Shown: positions 55,614 to 64,000 of the stretch, piece after piece
How positions within the stretch are numbered: the stretch's first letter is position 1
How the letters are laid out: the number at the start of each line of letters is the position of its first letter
Origin: Bdellovibrio sp. 22V
GTDB taxonomy: Bacteria > Bdellovibrionota > Bdellovibrionia > Bdellovibrionales > Bdellovibrionaceae
Direction of reading: 5' to 3'
DNA length: 64,000 nt
NCBI RefSeq assembly: GCF_030169785.1
Contig: NZ_CP125854.1
Span: 1,240,001 to 1,304,000 of the forward strand
Position numbers and translations under genes: made by a program
The notes under the pieces: generated by a model
Database searches by the model: none
Told to the model about the DNA's origin: nothing
The model's input: only the letters and a program-made list of their open reading frames with translations

Positions 55614-58184
55614 TTAGTGAGCCTCGTCCCAATTATTTCCCATAGAGTAATTTACTTTTAAAGGAACTCGCAGCTGCGCCACATTTTCCATAATGGAAAC
55701 CAACTGCGGCGTGTACTTAATCAAGTTCTCTTCCGTTTCTTCAAAGATCAATTCGTCGTGCACTTGCAAGACCATGCGCACGGGAACCTTTTCGAAAACT
55801 TCGATCATCGCTTTTTTTACTAAGTCACTCGCCGTTCCCTGAATAGGCGCATTGATGGCGGCTCTTTCTCCGAACTTTTTCAAAGCCATGTTCTTAGATT
55901 GCAATTCTTCGATATAACGGCGACGTCCAAACAGAGTCTCGACATAACCTTGTTCATGCGCTTTTTTAACCGTGCCCTCGATGTACTCACGCACGTTCTT
56001 AAAGCGATTGAAATAACGATCAATGATGTCTTTCGCTTCTCCGCGCGAGATTCCAAGATTCTCGGCAAGACCGAAAGCACCTTGACCGTAGGCGATACCA
56101 AAGTTGACAGCCTTCGCCAGGCGACGATGGTTCGAAGTCACATCTTGCAAAGACACGTTAAATATTTCCGCCGCCGTCGCCGCATGAATATCCAAATCAT
56201 CCGCGAACGCGCGGCAAAGATTCGGGTCTTCAGAAATATGCGCGAGAATACGCAATTCAATTTGCGAATAGTCGACCGACAAAAGTTTCATGCGAGGTGC
56301 TGCCACAAAAGCTTTGCGCACTTGCTGGCCGCGCTCCGTTTTGATCGGAATATTTTGCAGGTTCGGCTGCGTGCTCGAAAGACGTCCCGTTGTCGTCAAA
56401 GCTTGGTTGAAGCTTGTATGTACGCGGTCATCTTTAGGACTGATCATGCCCGGCAATGCATCCACGTAAGTGGACTTCAATTTAGAGAGTTCACGCCATT
56501 GCAACACAAGTTTTGCGATCGGATGATCAAGCCCCAAAAGAACGTCTTCATCCGTTGAGTACCCGGTTTTTGTCTTTTTTCCCGCAGGTAATTGCAATTT
56601 TTCAAAAAGGATCACGCCCAGCTGCTTCGGACTTCCGACGTTGAAAGACTCACCGGCTGCCTCATGGATTTGTTTTTCCAAAGACGCCAACTCTTTTGCG
56701 AGTTCTTCACTTTGTTTGCCCAAAAGATCTTTATCAATGCGAATGCCCCACTTCTCCATCGCCAGAAGAACCTTGACCAGCGGCAATTCCAATTCTTGAT
56801 AAACTTTTTCGACGTGCGCGGATTTCATCTGACCTTGCAACGTTGCCGCGAAATTTCTGTGGGCATTGTAAAGCATTGTTGGTGTGGCAAGCTCCGGCAA
56901 AGTATCCAACATGTACTTCGTATAAACTTTGTTGAAGTTCGTTGTGTCCCCGGCTTTTAAGGCGTACGCCGCCAACTGCGAATCCCACGCGGCTACTGGA
57001 GTGCGCGCTCCGATTTTATGCCACAAAGCCTTCAAATCAAAACCGTACCAACGGACTTGAAAAGTGTCCGTCAGTTTGCCCAGATATTCATAATCAGTAA
57101 CTTCCAAAATTTCCGTTTCAGTGCCGACAAAAACACCGCGATTGTCGCTGAAGCCCCACAGGTTTTGTTTTTCTTCAAGGAATTCCGCCAGCACACGAGT
57201 CGTGATCGAACGCTCTGTATAGGTCTTGTCATCTTTCGCGATCACGATCGTCGCCTGGACTTCTCCTTCTGGAGTCATGGTATCGACAGCGACAACGGAT
57301 GCAGAAGCTGCAGCGGCCGCTTCGCCGTTACCGTTGATTCCCAAAAGACTCTTTTCAAATGTTTTGAAGTTCAATTCGTGGAATAAAGTTCTTAACTCAT
57401 CCATTTGCATAGGTTGCAAGCGGTAGGCTTCATAAAGTTCCGGAACTTTGACATCCGTCGAAATTGTCACAAGCTTCTTCGACAAAAGAGCATTGTCTTT
57501 AGAAGCAATAAGTTTTTCGCGAACACTTTTGCTCTCGACCTTATCAATGTTTTCGTAAATATCTTCGAGAGTTTTAAATTGCTCCAAAAGTTTGATCGCG
57601 CCCTTTTCGCCGATACCTTTCACACCCGGAACGTTATCCGAGGCATCGCCAACGATGGAAAGATAGTCGATGAATTGATCCGGACGAACGCCCCATTTAT
57701 CGAAAACACCTTTCGCGTCGTATTTGACGTCCTTCATGGTGTCATAAAGCCAAACGTGATCCTGGATCAACTGGCCAAAATCCTTATCGCCGCTCACAAT
57801 GAAAACTTCCATATCGTGATGACGCCCCCATTTTGTTAAAGAGCCGATGATATCATCCGCTTCATAACCGGGAATTTCAAAAGACGGAACCCCCATAAGC
57901 TCCGCTAATTTTTTGATGTAAGGAATCTGTTTTGCCAGATCATCCGGCATCTCGGTGCGGTGAGCTTTATAATCTTCGTAAAGATCTTTTCTAAATGAAG
58001 CTTCTTTGCGGTCGTAACAGAAAACCAGATACTCCGGCTTTTCCTCTTTGAAGAGTTTAATCATCATCGAAAGAAAACCGTAAATGGCGTTAACAGGAAG
58101 ACCCGAGGGAGCCGTCAGAGGTCGAATCGCGTAATAAGCGCGAAAGAACATGGCACTGACGTCAATGAGGTATAGCTTTTTCAT
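55614..58184 (-). CDS. polA: DNA polymerase I
   Basis: 856 residues from the ATG at 58184, with GGGAGA 5 nt upstream. The 5'-nuclease domain (about 1-290) is complete (FDYEGYEADDIIGSLTKWG-like region, GDKDFGQL, SIVGDASDNVPGVKGIG). The central domain (about 305-470) lacks the DxE exonuclease residues at the expected place (LWGFSDNRGVFVG). So proofreading is probably lost, as in Bacillus and Thermus enzymes. The polymerase part has motif A LLSVDYSQIELRIL, motif B RRLAKAVNFGIAYG and motif C LQVHDELIF. The end faces the lipoprotein gene; a 7-bp hairpin (55607-55625) without a T tract lies between. Confidence 0.97.
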   Translation of the reverse strand: MKKLYLIDVSAMFFRAYYAIRPLTAPSGLPVNAIYGFLSMMIKLFKEEKPEYLVFCYDRKEASFRKDLYEDYKAHRTEMPDDLAKQIPYIKKLAELMGVPSFEIPGYEADDIIGSLTKWGRHHDMEVFIVSGDKDFGQLIQDHVWLYDTMKDVKYDAKGVFDKWGVRPDQFIDYLSIVGDASDNVPGVKGIGEKGAIKLLEQFKTLEDIYENIDKVESKSVREKLIASKDNALLSKKLVTISTDVKVPELYEAYRLQPMQMDELRTLFHELNFKTFEKSLLGINGNGEAAAAASASVVAVDTMTPEGEVQATIVIAKDDKTYTERSITTRVLAEFLEEKQNLWGFSDNRGVFVGTETEILEVTDYEYLGKLTDTFQVRWYGFDLKALWHKIGARTPVAAWDSQLAAYALKAGDTTNFNKVYTKYMLDTLPELATPTMLYNAHRNFAATLQGQMKSAHVEKVYQELELPLVKVLLAMEKWGIRIDKDLLGKQSEELAKELASLEKQIHEAAGESFNVGSPKQLGVILFEKLQLPAGKKTKTGYSTDEDVLLGLDHPIAKLVLQWRELSKLKSTYVDALPGMISPKDDRVHTSFNQALTTTGRLSSTQPNLQNIPIKTERGQQVRKAFVAAPRMKLLSVDYSQIELRILAHISEDPNLCRAFADDLDIHAATAAEIFNVSLQDVTSNHRRLAKAVNFGIAYGQGAFGLAENLGISRGEAKDIIDRYFNRFKNVREYIEGTVKKAHEQGYVETLFGRRRYIEELQSKNMALKKFGERAAINAPIQGTASDLVKKAMIEVFEKVPVRMVLQVHDELIFEETEENLIKYTPQLVSIMENVAQLRVPLKVNYSMGNNWDEAH

Positions 58185-58244
58185 AATTTCTCCCAATGCA
58201 AGACTCTCTCTTCTAACATTGGGAGATCGAACTGTCGATAGCCC

Positions 58245-58544
58245 TTATTCCAGTTCTGCTCTCACTCGAGAAAAATCGATTTGCTCGAGAGCTTTTTTAT
58301 CGCATTCATTCTCAGCAACCGGAGTGAATTTCACTTCATCACAACATGCTTCTGCTTGGCGCAGAATCAACTCCAACTGACCTCTGAGAGACGTGTCGAT
58401 TTGGCGAGTTCCGTCTTCCATCAACTCCACTTGCTCCGACGAACAGTGCAGGTGACGAGCAAGATCTGATCTGCTCCAGCCAAGGCGAAGTCGCAAAGAG
58501 CGAAGTGCTTCTTTATCCCAACTCAATGAATGATTATCGATCAT
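58245..58544 (-). CDS. XRE-type helix-turn-helix regulator
   Basis: 99 residues. An N-terminal Cro/C1-type helix-turn-helix (about 10-65; LRSLRLRLGWSRSDLARHLHCSSEQVELMEDGTRQ) is followed by a short Cys-containing helix and a tail with no known domain (EACCDEVKFTPVAENECDKK, three cysteines). The vicinal cysteines could bind metal or sense redox, but this is only a thought. A TATAAT and three ACTAG copies lie in its leader, consistent with self-control. It ends 61 bp before polA. Confidence 0.85.
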   Translation of the reverse strand: MIDNHSLSWDKEALRSLRLRLGWSRSDLARHLHCSSEQVELMEDGTRQIDTSLRGQLELILRQAEACCDEVKFTPVAENECDKKALEQIDFSRVRAELE

Positions 58545-58563
58545 ATAAACCCCTAGATTGACT

Positions 58564-58608
58564 CTAAAAACTAGCAGTTACTAGAGTCGGAATACTAGTT
58601 GTATTATA
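58564..58608 (-). promoter_or_regulatory. Promoter and ACTAG-repeat operator of the XRE gene
   Basis: TATAAT reads on the minus strand at 58608-58603. Between it and the gene lie three plus-strand ACTAG copies (58570-58574, 58580-58584, 58594-58598), two of them exactly 10 bp apart. They overlap a 7-bp inverted repeat that reads ACTCTA before and TAGAGT after the first two copies. No convincing -35 was found. Confidence 0.5.
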
Positions 58609-58643
58609 GGCATTTCGCACCTGATAATGCGACGGGCTAAAGG

Positions 58644-58949
58644 CTATTGTTCAGGAAATACGAATACGAGGTCATGCTCCCCGGCAAGATCCAATTTATC
58701 GCGGGCCTGGCGCTCAATAAATGCGGGATCTTTGGCCTGCTTAAGCTGGCCCGAAAGGGACGCAATGTTGCTGCGAGTCTGCTGAATATCGGCGGTGATT
58801 CTATCGAAATCTCTATGTAATCCCCAAAGTCGAAACAAGTTTCCGTTGAGCACAATAGAAACTGATAAAACGACAAGGCAGCATACAGCTACTTTGGTAG
58901 GGTGATTTAAAAAACGACGAAGGCCGACCGCAAACTGTGTGTAAGACAT
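58644..58949 (-). CDS. FtsB/DivIC-like septum formation initiator
   Basis: 101 residues: a short N-terminus, one membrane helix (about 19-38; VAVCCLVVLSVSIVLNG), then a coiled coil (DFDRITADIQQTRSNIASLSGQLKQAKD) and the DivIC-type ending PAFIERQARDKLDLAGEHDLVFVFPE. Proteins of this family bridge FtsL and FtsQ in the divisome. Septation in Bdellovibrio occurs synchronously inside prey, so its control may be unusual, but nothing in the sequence says how. In many relatives this gene neighbours eno, as it roughly does here. Confidence 0.88.
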   Translation of the reverse strand: MSYTQFAVGLRRFLNHPTKVAVCCLVVLSVSIVLNGNLFRLWGLHRDFDRITADIQQTRSNIASLSGQLKQAKDPAFIERQARDKLDLAGEHDLVFVFPEQ

Positions 58950-59031
58950 GAGCTTATTTTAGCTCTCAGTCGCAATAAATGGCTACAGGACTGAGGACCA
59001 GTTCGAGAGGACTCTTTTCGCGCCATAGATA

Positions 59032-59061
59032 ATATCGATGACTGATATCTATTATATCGAT
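59032..59061 (+). promoter_or_regulatory. Possible operator of the ankyrin-catalase pair
   Basis: The 8-mer ATATCGAT occurs at 59032-59039 and again at 59054-59061, 22 bp apart (about two helical turns), within an A/T-rich stretch 55-85 bp before the ankyrin gene. It is a plausible site for a redox regulator of the catalase, such as a Fur/PerR or OxyR type, but it matches none of their consensus sequences exactly. Confidence 0.35.
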
Positions 59062-59115
59062 TCGATTTATAGCCCAAAATGACCGATCTTCTTTACATAC
59101 GCAGGAGGTTCTTCG

Positions 59116-59634
59116 GTGAGAACATGGGCAGATTACAAACAAACCGCAGTACGTGAGGAAGAAATATTCGACTTTGCTCGTAACGGCGATATCAAAAGCA
59201 CCTTAAGATACTTAGCAACGAACGGCGACCCCAATGTCGTCAATCATAAAGGCCACTCCCCACTTATGCTGGCGGCCTACAACGGACATTCCATATTGGT
59301 AGACCTGCTCTTAGAGTATGGCGCCGATGCGAATTCGCGCGACAACTCGGGCAGCACTATTCTTATGGGTGTTTCTTTTAAAGGACACGTCGAGATCGCA
59401 CGCCGCTTGATTGCCAACGGCGCCGAAATCCACGCGATAAATAATAACGGACAAACCGCTTTGATGTATGCGGAAGCTTTCGGCCGCGAAGAAATCGTTC
59501 GACTCTTCACCGAAATGTCTCCCGATAAAAGCTCTCGTGGGCCGAAAGCTTTTCGCAGACTCAGAGCCTTTTCAAAAATGATTTCCAATTACTTCACATC
59601 CCATTCCAATCAAGGAGCAGCGACTTATGAATAA
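59116..59634 (+). CDS. Ankyrin-repeat protein linked to catalase
   Basis: 172 residues with a GTG start behind AGGAGG (7 nt). No signal peptide. Four ankyrin repeats occupy about residues 18-135 ([38 protein letters not shown], then [23 protein letters not shown]), and a basic tail follows. The stop overlaps the catalase start by 8 bp. In Pseudomonas the ankyrin protein AnkB, co-transcribed with katB, is needed for full catalase activity, probably in the periplasm. Here the lack of a signal suggests a cytoplasmic helper. Function is inferred from this pairing. Confidence 0.88.
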   Translation: MRTWADYKQTAVREEEIFDFARNGDIKSTLRYLATNGDPNVVNHKGHSPLMLAAYNGHSILVDLLLEYGADANSRDNSGSTILMGVSFKGHVEIARRLIANGAEIHAINNNGQTALMYAEAFGREEIVRLFTEMSPDKSSRGPKAFRRLRAFSKMISNYFTSHSNQGAATYE

Positions 59635-61090
59635 CAAAAGATTAACGACTTCAGCAGGGATTCCCGTTTCTGAAAATCAACACTCCATCACGGCAGGGCC
59701 CCGCGGTCCGGTGGCTTTGCAAGACTTTCACTTGATCGAAAAACTTGCGCACTTTAATCGCGAGCGTATCCCCGAGCGCGTCGTGCACGCGAAAGGTTCG
59801 GGCGCTTACGGCACATTCACCGTCACTCACGACATCACCCGCTTCACAAAGGCGGCGGTGTTTTCAAAGATCGGCAAAAAAACGGATGTCTTTTTAAGAT
59901 TCTCCACTGTCGCGGGTGAAAAAGGCTCGGCAGATACGGAACGCGATCCGCGTGGATTTGCTTTGAAGTTTTATACGGAAGAGGGCAATTGGGATCTTGT
60001 CGGCAATAACACTCCCGTCTTTTTTGAAAGAGATCCGCTTAAATTCCCTGACTTTATTCATTCGCAAAAACGCGATCCGCAAACAGGATATAAAAATCCA
60101 TTTCGCATGTGGGACCATTGGTCGAAAGCACCGGAAGCTCTTCACCAAATCACGATTCTTTTCAGCGATCGCGGTCTTCCCGATGGCTATCGTTTTATGA
60201 ACGGATACGGCAGCCATACATTCAGTCTTATCAATGCGGCGAACGAACGCGTTTGGGTGAAGTTCCACTTCAAGTCCATGCAGGGGATTAAAAATCTCAG
60301 CGTTGAAAAAGCCACGGAGTTAGCGGGAAGTGATCCCGACTATGCAGGCCGCGATCTTTTCGAAGCGATTGAAAGAAAAGAATTCCCGCGCTGGGCCTTG
60401 AAAGTGCAAATTATGACGGAACGCCAAGCTGAACAAACTTCTTTCGATCCGTTCGATTTAACAAAGGTGTGGCCGCACAAGGAATTCCCGTTGATCGACG
60501 TCGGAGTGCTTGAATTGAACCGCAATCCAGAAAACTATTTTGCGGAAGTGGAGCAAGCGGCGTTTTCTCCAAGCAACGTACCGCCGGGAATTGGTTTTTC
60601 TCCTGATAAAATGTTGCAGGGAAGATTGTTCGCTTATCCCGACGCTCACCGCTATCGCCTGGGCGTGAATTACCAACACTTGCCGGTCAATCGCCCGCAA
60701 GCGCCCGTGAATGCTTATCATCGCGATGGCTGCATGCGCTTTGATGGTAACGGTGGACGACAAGACAACTATGAACCGAACGGCTTTGGCGGTCCGAAAC
60801 AAGATGAAAGCGTGCGCGAGCCCGCCCTTCCTCTTTCAGGCGCATTAGATCGTTACGATTCGCACAAAGACAACGATGACTTTACGCAAGCGGGCAATTT
60901 GTATCGACTGCTTTCCGTGGAGGAAAGAAAGCGTCTGACAAGCAACATTGCAGGAACGATGCGCGGCCTGCCTGAAGAGCTGCAAAGAAAAAATATCGCC
61001 CACTTTGCGAAATGTGATCCCCAATATGGCGCGCAGATCGCAGCTTATTTGGGATTGAAAGAAGTGGAAACGGTCTTAACAAAACCCTAA
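59627..61090 (+). CDS. katA: Monofunctional haem catalase (small subunit type)
   Basis: 487 residues, the clade 3 small-subunit length. Catalytic H54 ([13 protein letters not shown]), N127 ([11 protein letters not shown]) and the proximal haem ligand Y337 ([14 protein letters not shown]) are present. It breaks hydrogen peroxide to water and oxygen. AAGGAG lies about 11 nt before the ATG, and translation may be coupled to the ankyrin gene. Without a signal peptide it should be cytoplasmic. The gene symbol is by family; the paralogue type (KatA or KatB) is not certain. Confidence 0.95.
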   Translation: MNNKRLTTSAGIPVSENQHSITAGPRGPVALQDFHLIEKLAHFNRERIPERVVHAKGSGAYGTFTVTHDITRFTKAAVFSKIGKKTDVFLRFSTVAGEKGSADTERDPRGFALKFYTEEGNWDLVGNNTPVFFERDPLKFPDFIHSQKRDPQTGYKNPFRMWDHWSKAPEALHQITILFSDRGLPDGYRFMNGYGSHTFSLINAANERVWVKFHFKSMQGIKNLSVEKATELAGSDPDYAGRDLFEAIERKEFPRWALKVQIMTERQAEQTSFDPFDLTKVWPHKEFPLIDVGVLELNRNPENYFAEVEQAAFSPSNVPPGIGFSPDKMLQGRLFAYPDAHRYRLGVNYQHLPVNRPQAPVNAYHRDGCMRFDGNGGRQDNYEPNGFGGPKQDESVREPALPLSGALDRYDSHKDNDDFTQAGNLYRLLSVEERKRLTSNIAGTMRGLPEELQRKNIAHFAKCDPQYGAQIAAYLGLKEVETVLTKP

Positions 61091-61102
61091 CACGAAACAA
61101 AC

Positions 61103-61131
61103 TTGAACTCCCAACGCCAAGAGTTCATAAC
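61103..61131 (+). promoter_or_regulatory. Possible promoter with inverted repeat before the 61156 gene
   Basis: TTGAAC (61103-61108) and CATAAC (61126-61131) are spaced 17 nt, each matching four of six consensus bases. TGAACTC and GAGTTCA (61104-61110, 61121-61127) form a 7-bp inverted repeat across the same interval, which could be an operator or a hairpin after the catalase gene. Confidence 0.35.
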
Positions 61132-61155
61132 GACTCCCAATTACGAGGAGAAATT

Positions 61156-61821
61156 ATGAGACTCTTGGCTTTCTTTTTGGTGTTTATGGCTTCGTTCGCG
61201 TCTTTCGGTGCGGATCTTAAAGCAGAAGCGACTTTGGATTTTACAAACGCCTATGGCGGCTTCAATGCTGGCCACTACGTTGTGACAGCAGAGTTTAACG
61301 CTGTTCAACAGCCGGCAACAGCTCAGCTGACTCGTCGTCAACACCGCGATGACCATGATCTTTACTGCGTTTCCACTCTTACTTACGACGTGGGCGCTAT
61401 GACTTTAACGTTGAAAAATTCTTTGAACGGCGAAGTGATCTCGCGCACGCTTCCTCTTCAGGCAACAATCTCTAAGCAAGACGAAAGCGAAGAGTGCACC
61501 TTGACGGAAAACGATTTCGCGGGCGACCAAGTTCTTTATGTTTCTACAACGGGCCGTCCGTATGACTTAAACGTCGCTCCACCAAAAGGCTGGAACAAAG
61601 TTCAAGTATGGTTGTCTCCATTCAACACTCTGACTGTAAAAGCAAAATTAACAAAGACAGAAAAAGGTTTGGAAATCCAACCCCAAACTCTTTTCAACGA
61701 CTCTCTTTTCGCAACAGACTCCCGCAACACACTATCCATGTTCTACTACCTAACAGCAGTAGAAAGCTCCGGTACTCTTTCGTTAGCTGTTGGCACAACC
61801 CCGATGCACCTAACAAAATAA
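61156..61821 (+). CDS. Exported protein of unknown function
   Basis: 221 residues, not recognised. Signal peptide MRLLAFFLVFMASFASFGA, cleaved near residue 19. The mature part is beta-rich (TLDFTNAYGGFNAGHYVVTAEF, YCVSTLTYDVGAMTLTLKNSLNGEVISRTLPLQATI) with two cysteines far apart that could pair. GAGGAG stands 6 nt before the ATG. It lies 65 bp after the catalase gene and is followed by a palindromic repeat and a strong terminator, so it ends the transcript. A periplasmic or secreted beta-sandwich protein is the best description. Confidence 0.85.
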   Translation: MRLLAFFLVFMASFASFGADLKAEATLDFTNAYGGFNAGHYVVTAEFNAVQQPATAQLTRRQHRDDHDLYCVSTLTYDVGAMTLTLKNSLNGEVISRTLPLQATISKQDESEECTLTENDFAGDQVLYVSTTGRPYDLNVAPPKGWNKVQVWLSPFNTLTVKAKLTKTEKGLEIQPQTLFNDSLFATDSRNTLSMFYYLTAVESSGTLSLAVGTTPMHLTK

Positions 61822-61846
61822 AAAAAGTACCAGGTACCTTTTCCAA
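61822..61846. repeat. Short palindromic repeat, terminator-like (copy 2)
   Basis: Read on the minus strand this is GGAAAAGGTACCTGGTAC followed by TTTTTTT, nearly the same as the element at 14369-14395. It sits directly after the stop of the 61156 gene. The two copies share the AAAAGGTACCTGGT core. Such a repeat may serve as a weak extra terminator. Confidence 0.55.
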
Positions 61847-61857
61847 AAAACAAAAAA

Positions 61858-61892
61858 GCCCTGCAAGACAAAACCAGCAGGGCTTTTTTTTT
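61858..61892. terminator. Strong bidirectional terminator
   Basis: GCCCTGC (61858-61864) and GCAGGGC (61877-61883) make a 7-bp G/C-rich stem with a 12-nt loop, followed by nine T residues on the plus strand. On the minus strand the stem is followed by TTTTTTGTTTTTT. It separates the exported-protein gene from eno. Confidence 0.9.
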
Positions 61893-61930
61893 CTAAATTC
61901 AAAAACTCCCCTCTCAACACGACAAACCAA

Positions 61931-62052
61931 GGTCGCTCAAAAGGGTTTGAATGCGAGGCGGAGGGTAACCCTCGCAGCGCAGGCGTGCTAAAAGCACGTC
62001 GGAGCGAGAAGGTTGCCCGCCAACGAAGTCAGGCAAGCCCTTTTCAGCGACC
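61931..62052. repeat. Multi-arm inverted repeat, cloverleaf-like, after eno
   Basis: The arms 61931-61949 and 62034-62052 (19 nt each) pair except for one mismatch, with one U-G pair in the plus-strand RNA. Between them are three hairpins: TGCGAGG/CCTCGCA (61952-61976), CGTGC/GCACG with loop TAAAA (61984-61998) and GTTG/CAAC (62012-62024). The outer arm begins 2 bp after the eno stop. No protein frame fits. It could be a small RNA, a mobile palindromic element or a complex 3' end of the eno mRNA. Confidence 0.6.
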
Positions 62053-62054
62053 GA

Positions 62055-64000
<1,946 letters not shown>

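Overview
The window reads as chromosomal DNA of a Bdellovibrio-type predatory bacterium (Bdellovibrionota, former Deltaproteobacteria). This is inferred from gene content, with no database search. The evidence is a gliding-motility (Agl/Glt) cluster colinear with the myxobacterial type, type IV pilus assembly genes, a long S74-chaperone fibre protein of the kind Bdellovibrio makes, a fibrinogen-like YCDM/GGGW repeat protein, and the kds/lpt/rpoN/hpf genes typical of the group. Genes are tightly packed, with many 1-14 bp overlaps. I saw no rRNA, tRNA, CRISPR array, transposase or prophage.

Layout. 1-3.9 kb (minus): pilD then pilM-pilN-pilO-pilP (pilP cut by the edge), with a good sigma70-type promoter before pilM. 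3.9-12.1 kb (minus): pyrB-carA-(unknown)-carB-PhnD-like binding protein-ABC ATPase-ABC-2 permease, running without gaps into pilD. 12.1-16.2 kb (minus): lepA and three consecutive signal peptidase I genes. 16.3-19.2 kb (minus): metK, an orphan membrane sensor domain, hpf and a small exported protein. 19.3-27.2 kb: two large exported surface proteins on the plus strand around a minus-strand purine-salvage pair (nucleosidase, apt). 27.3-42.5 kb (minus): kdsC, then gltA-B-C-D-E-F-like genes, gltG, aglR/Q/S-like motor genes, an LptC-LptA fusion, lptB and rpoN. 42.5-48.5 kb: a thioesterase, a coiled-coil membrane protein, a polar amino-acid ABC importer, an APC permease and an AGE-family epimerase. 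48.5-52.5 kb (minus): engB-kdsB-pyrG-kdsD. 52.6-58.9 kb: an FHA/sigma54 activator, a FliL-like protein, a lipoprotein, polA, an XRE regulator and an FtsB-like protein. 59.1-64 kb: ankyrin protein plus catalase, an exported protein, a multi-arm inverted repeat, eno and a truncated gene.

How it fits together. KDO synthesis (kdsB, kdsC, kdsD), LPS transport (lptCA, lptB) and rpoN form an ancestral neighbourhood into which the whole gliding machine appears to have been placed, between kdsC and lptC. The most interesting regulatory signal is a shared promoter-like motif (CTCATYTTT, then CCGATAA about 21-22 bp after its start) upstream of hpf, the small exported protein and the fibrinogen-like protein. 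In three genes CCGATAA lies exactly 7 nt before the start codon. The motif resembles the sigma28/FliA -10 element associated with attack-phase genes in Bdellovibrio, so these genes may be co-expressed in the free-swimming hunter.
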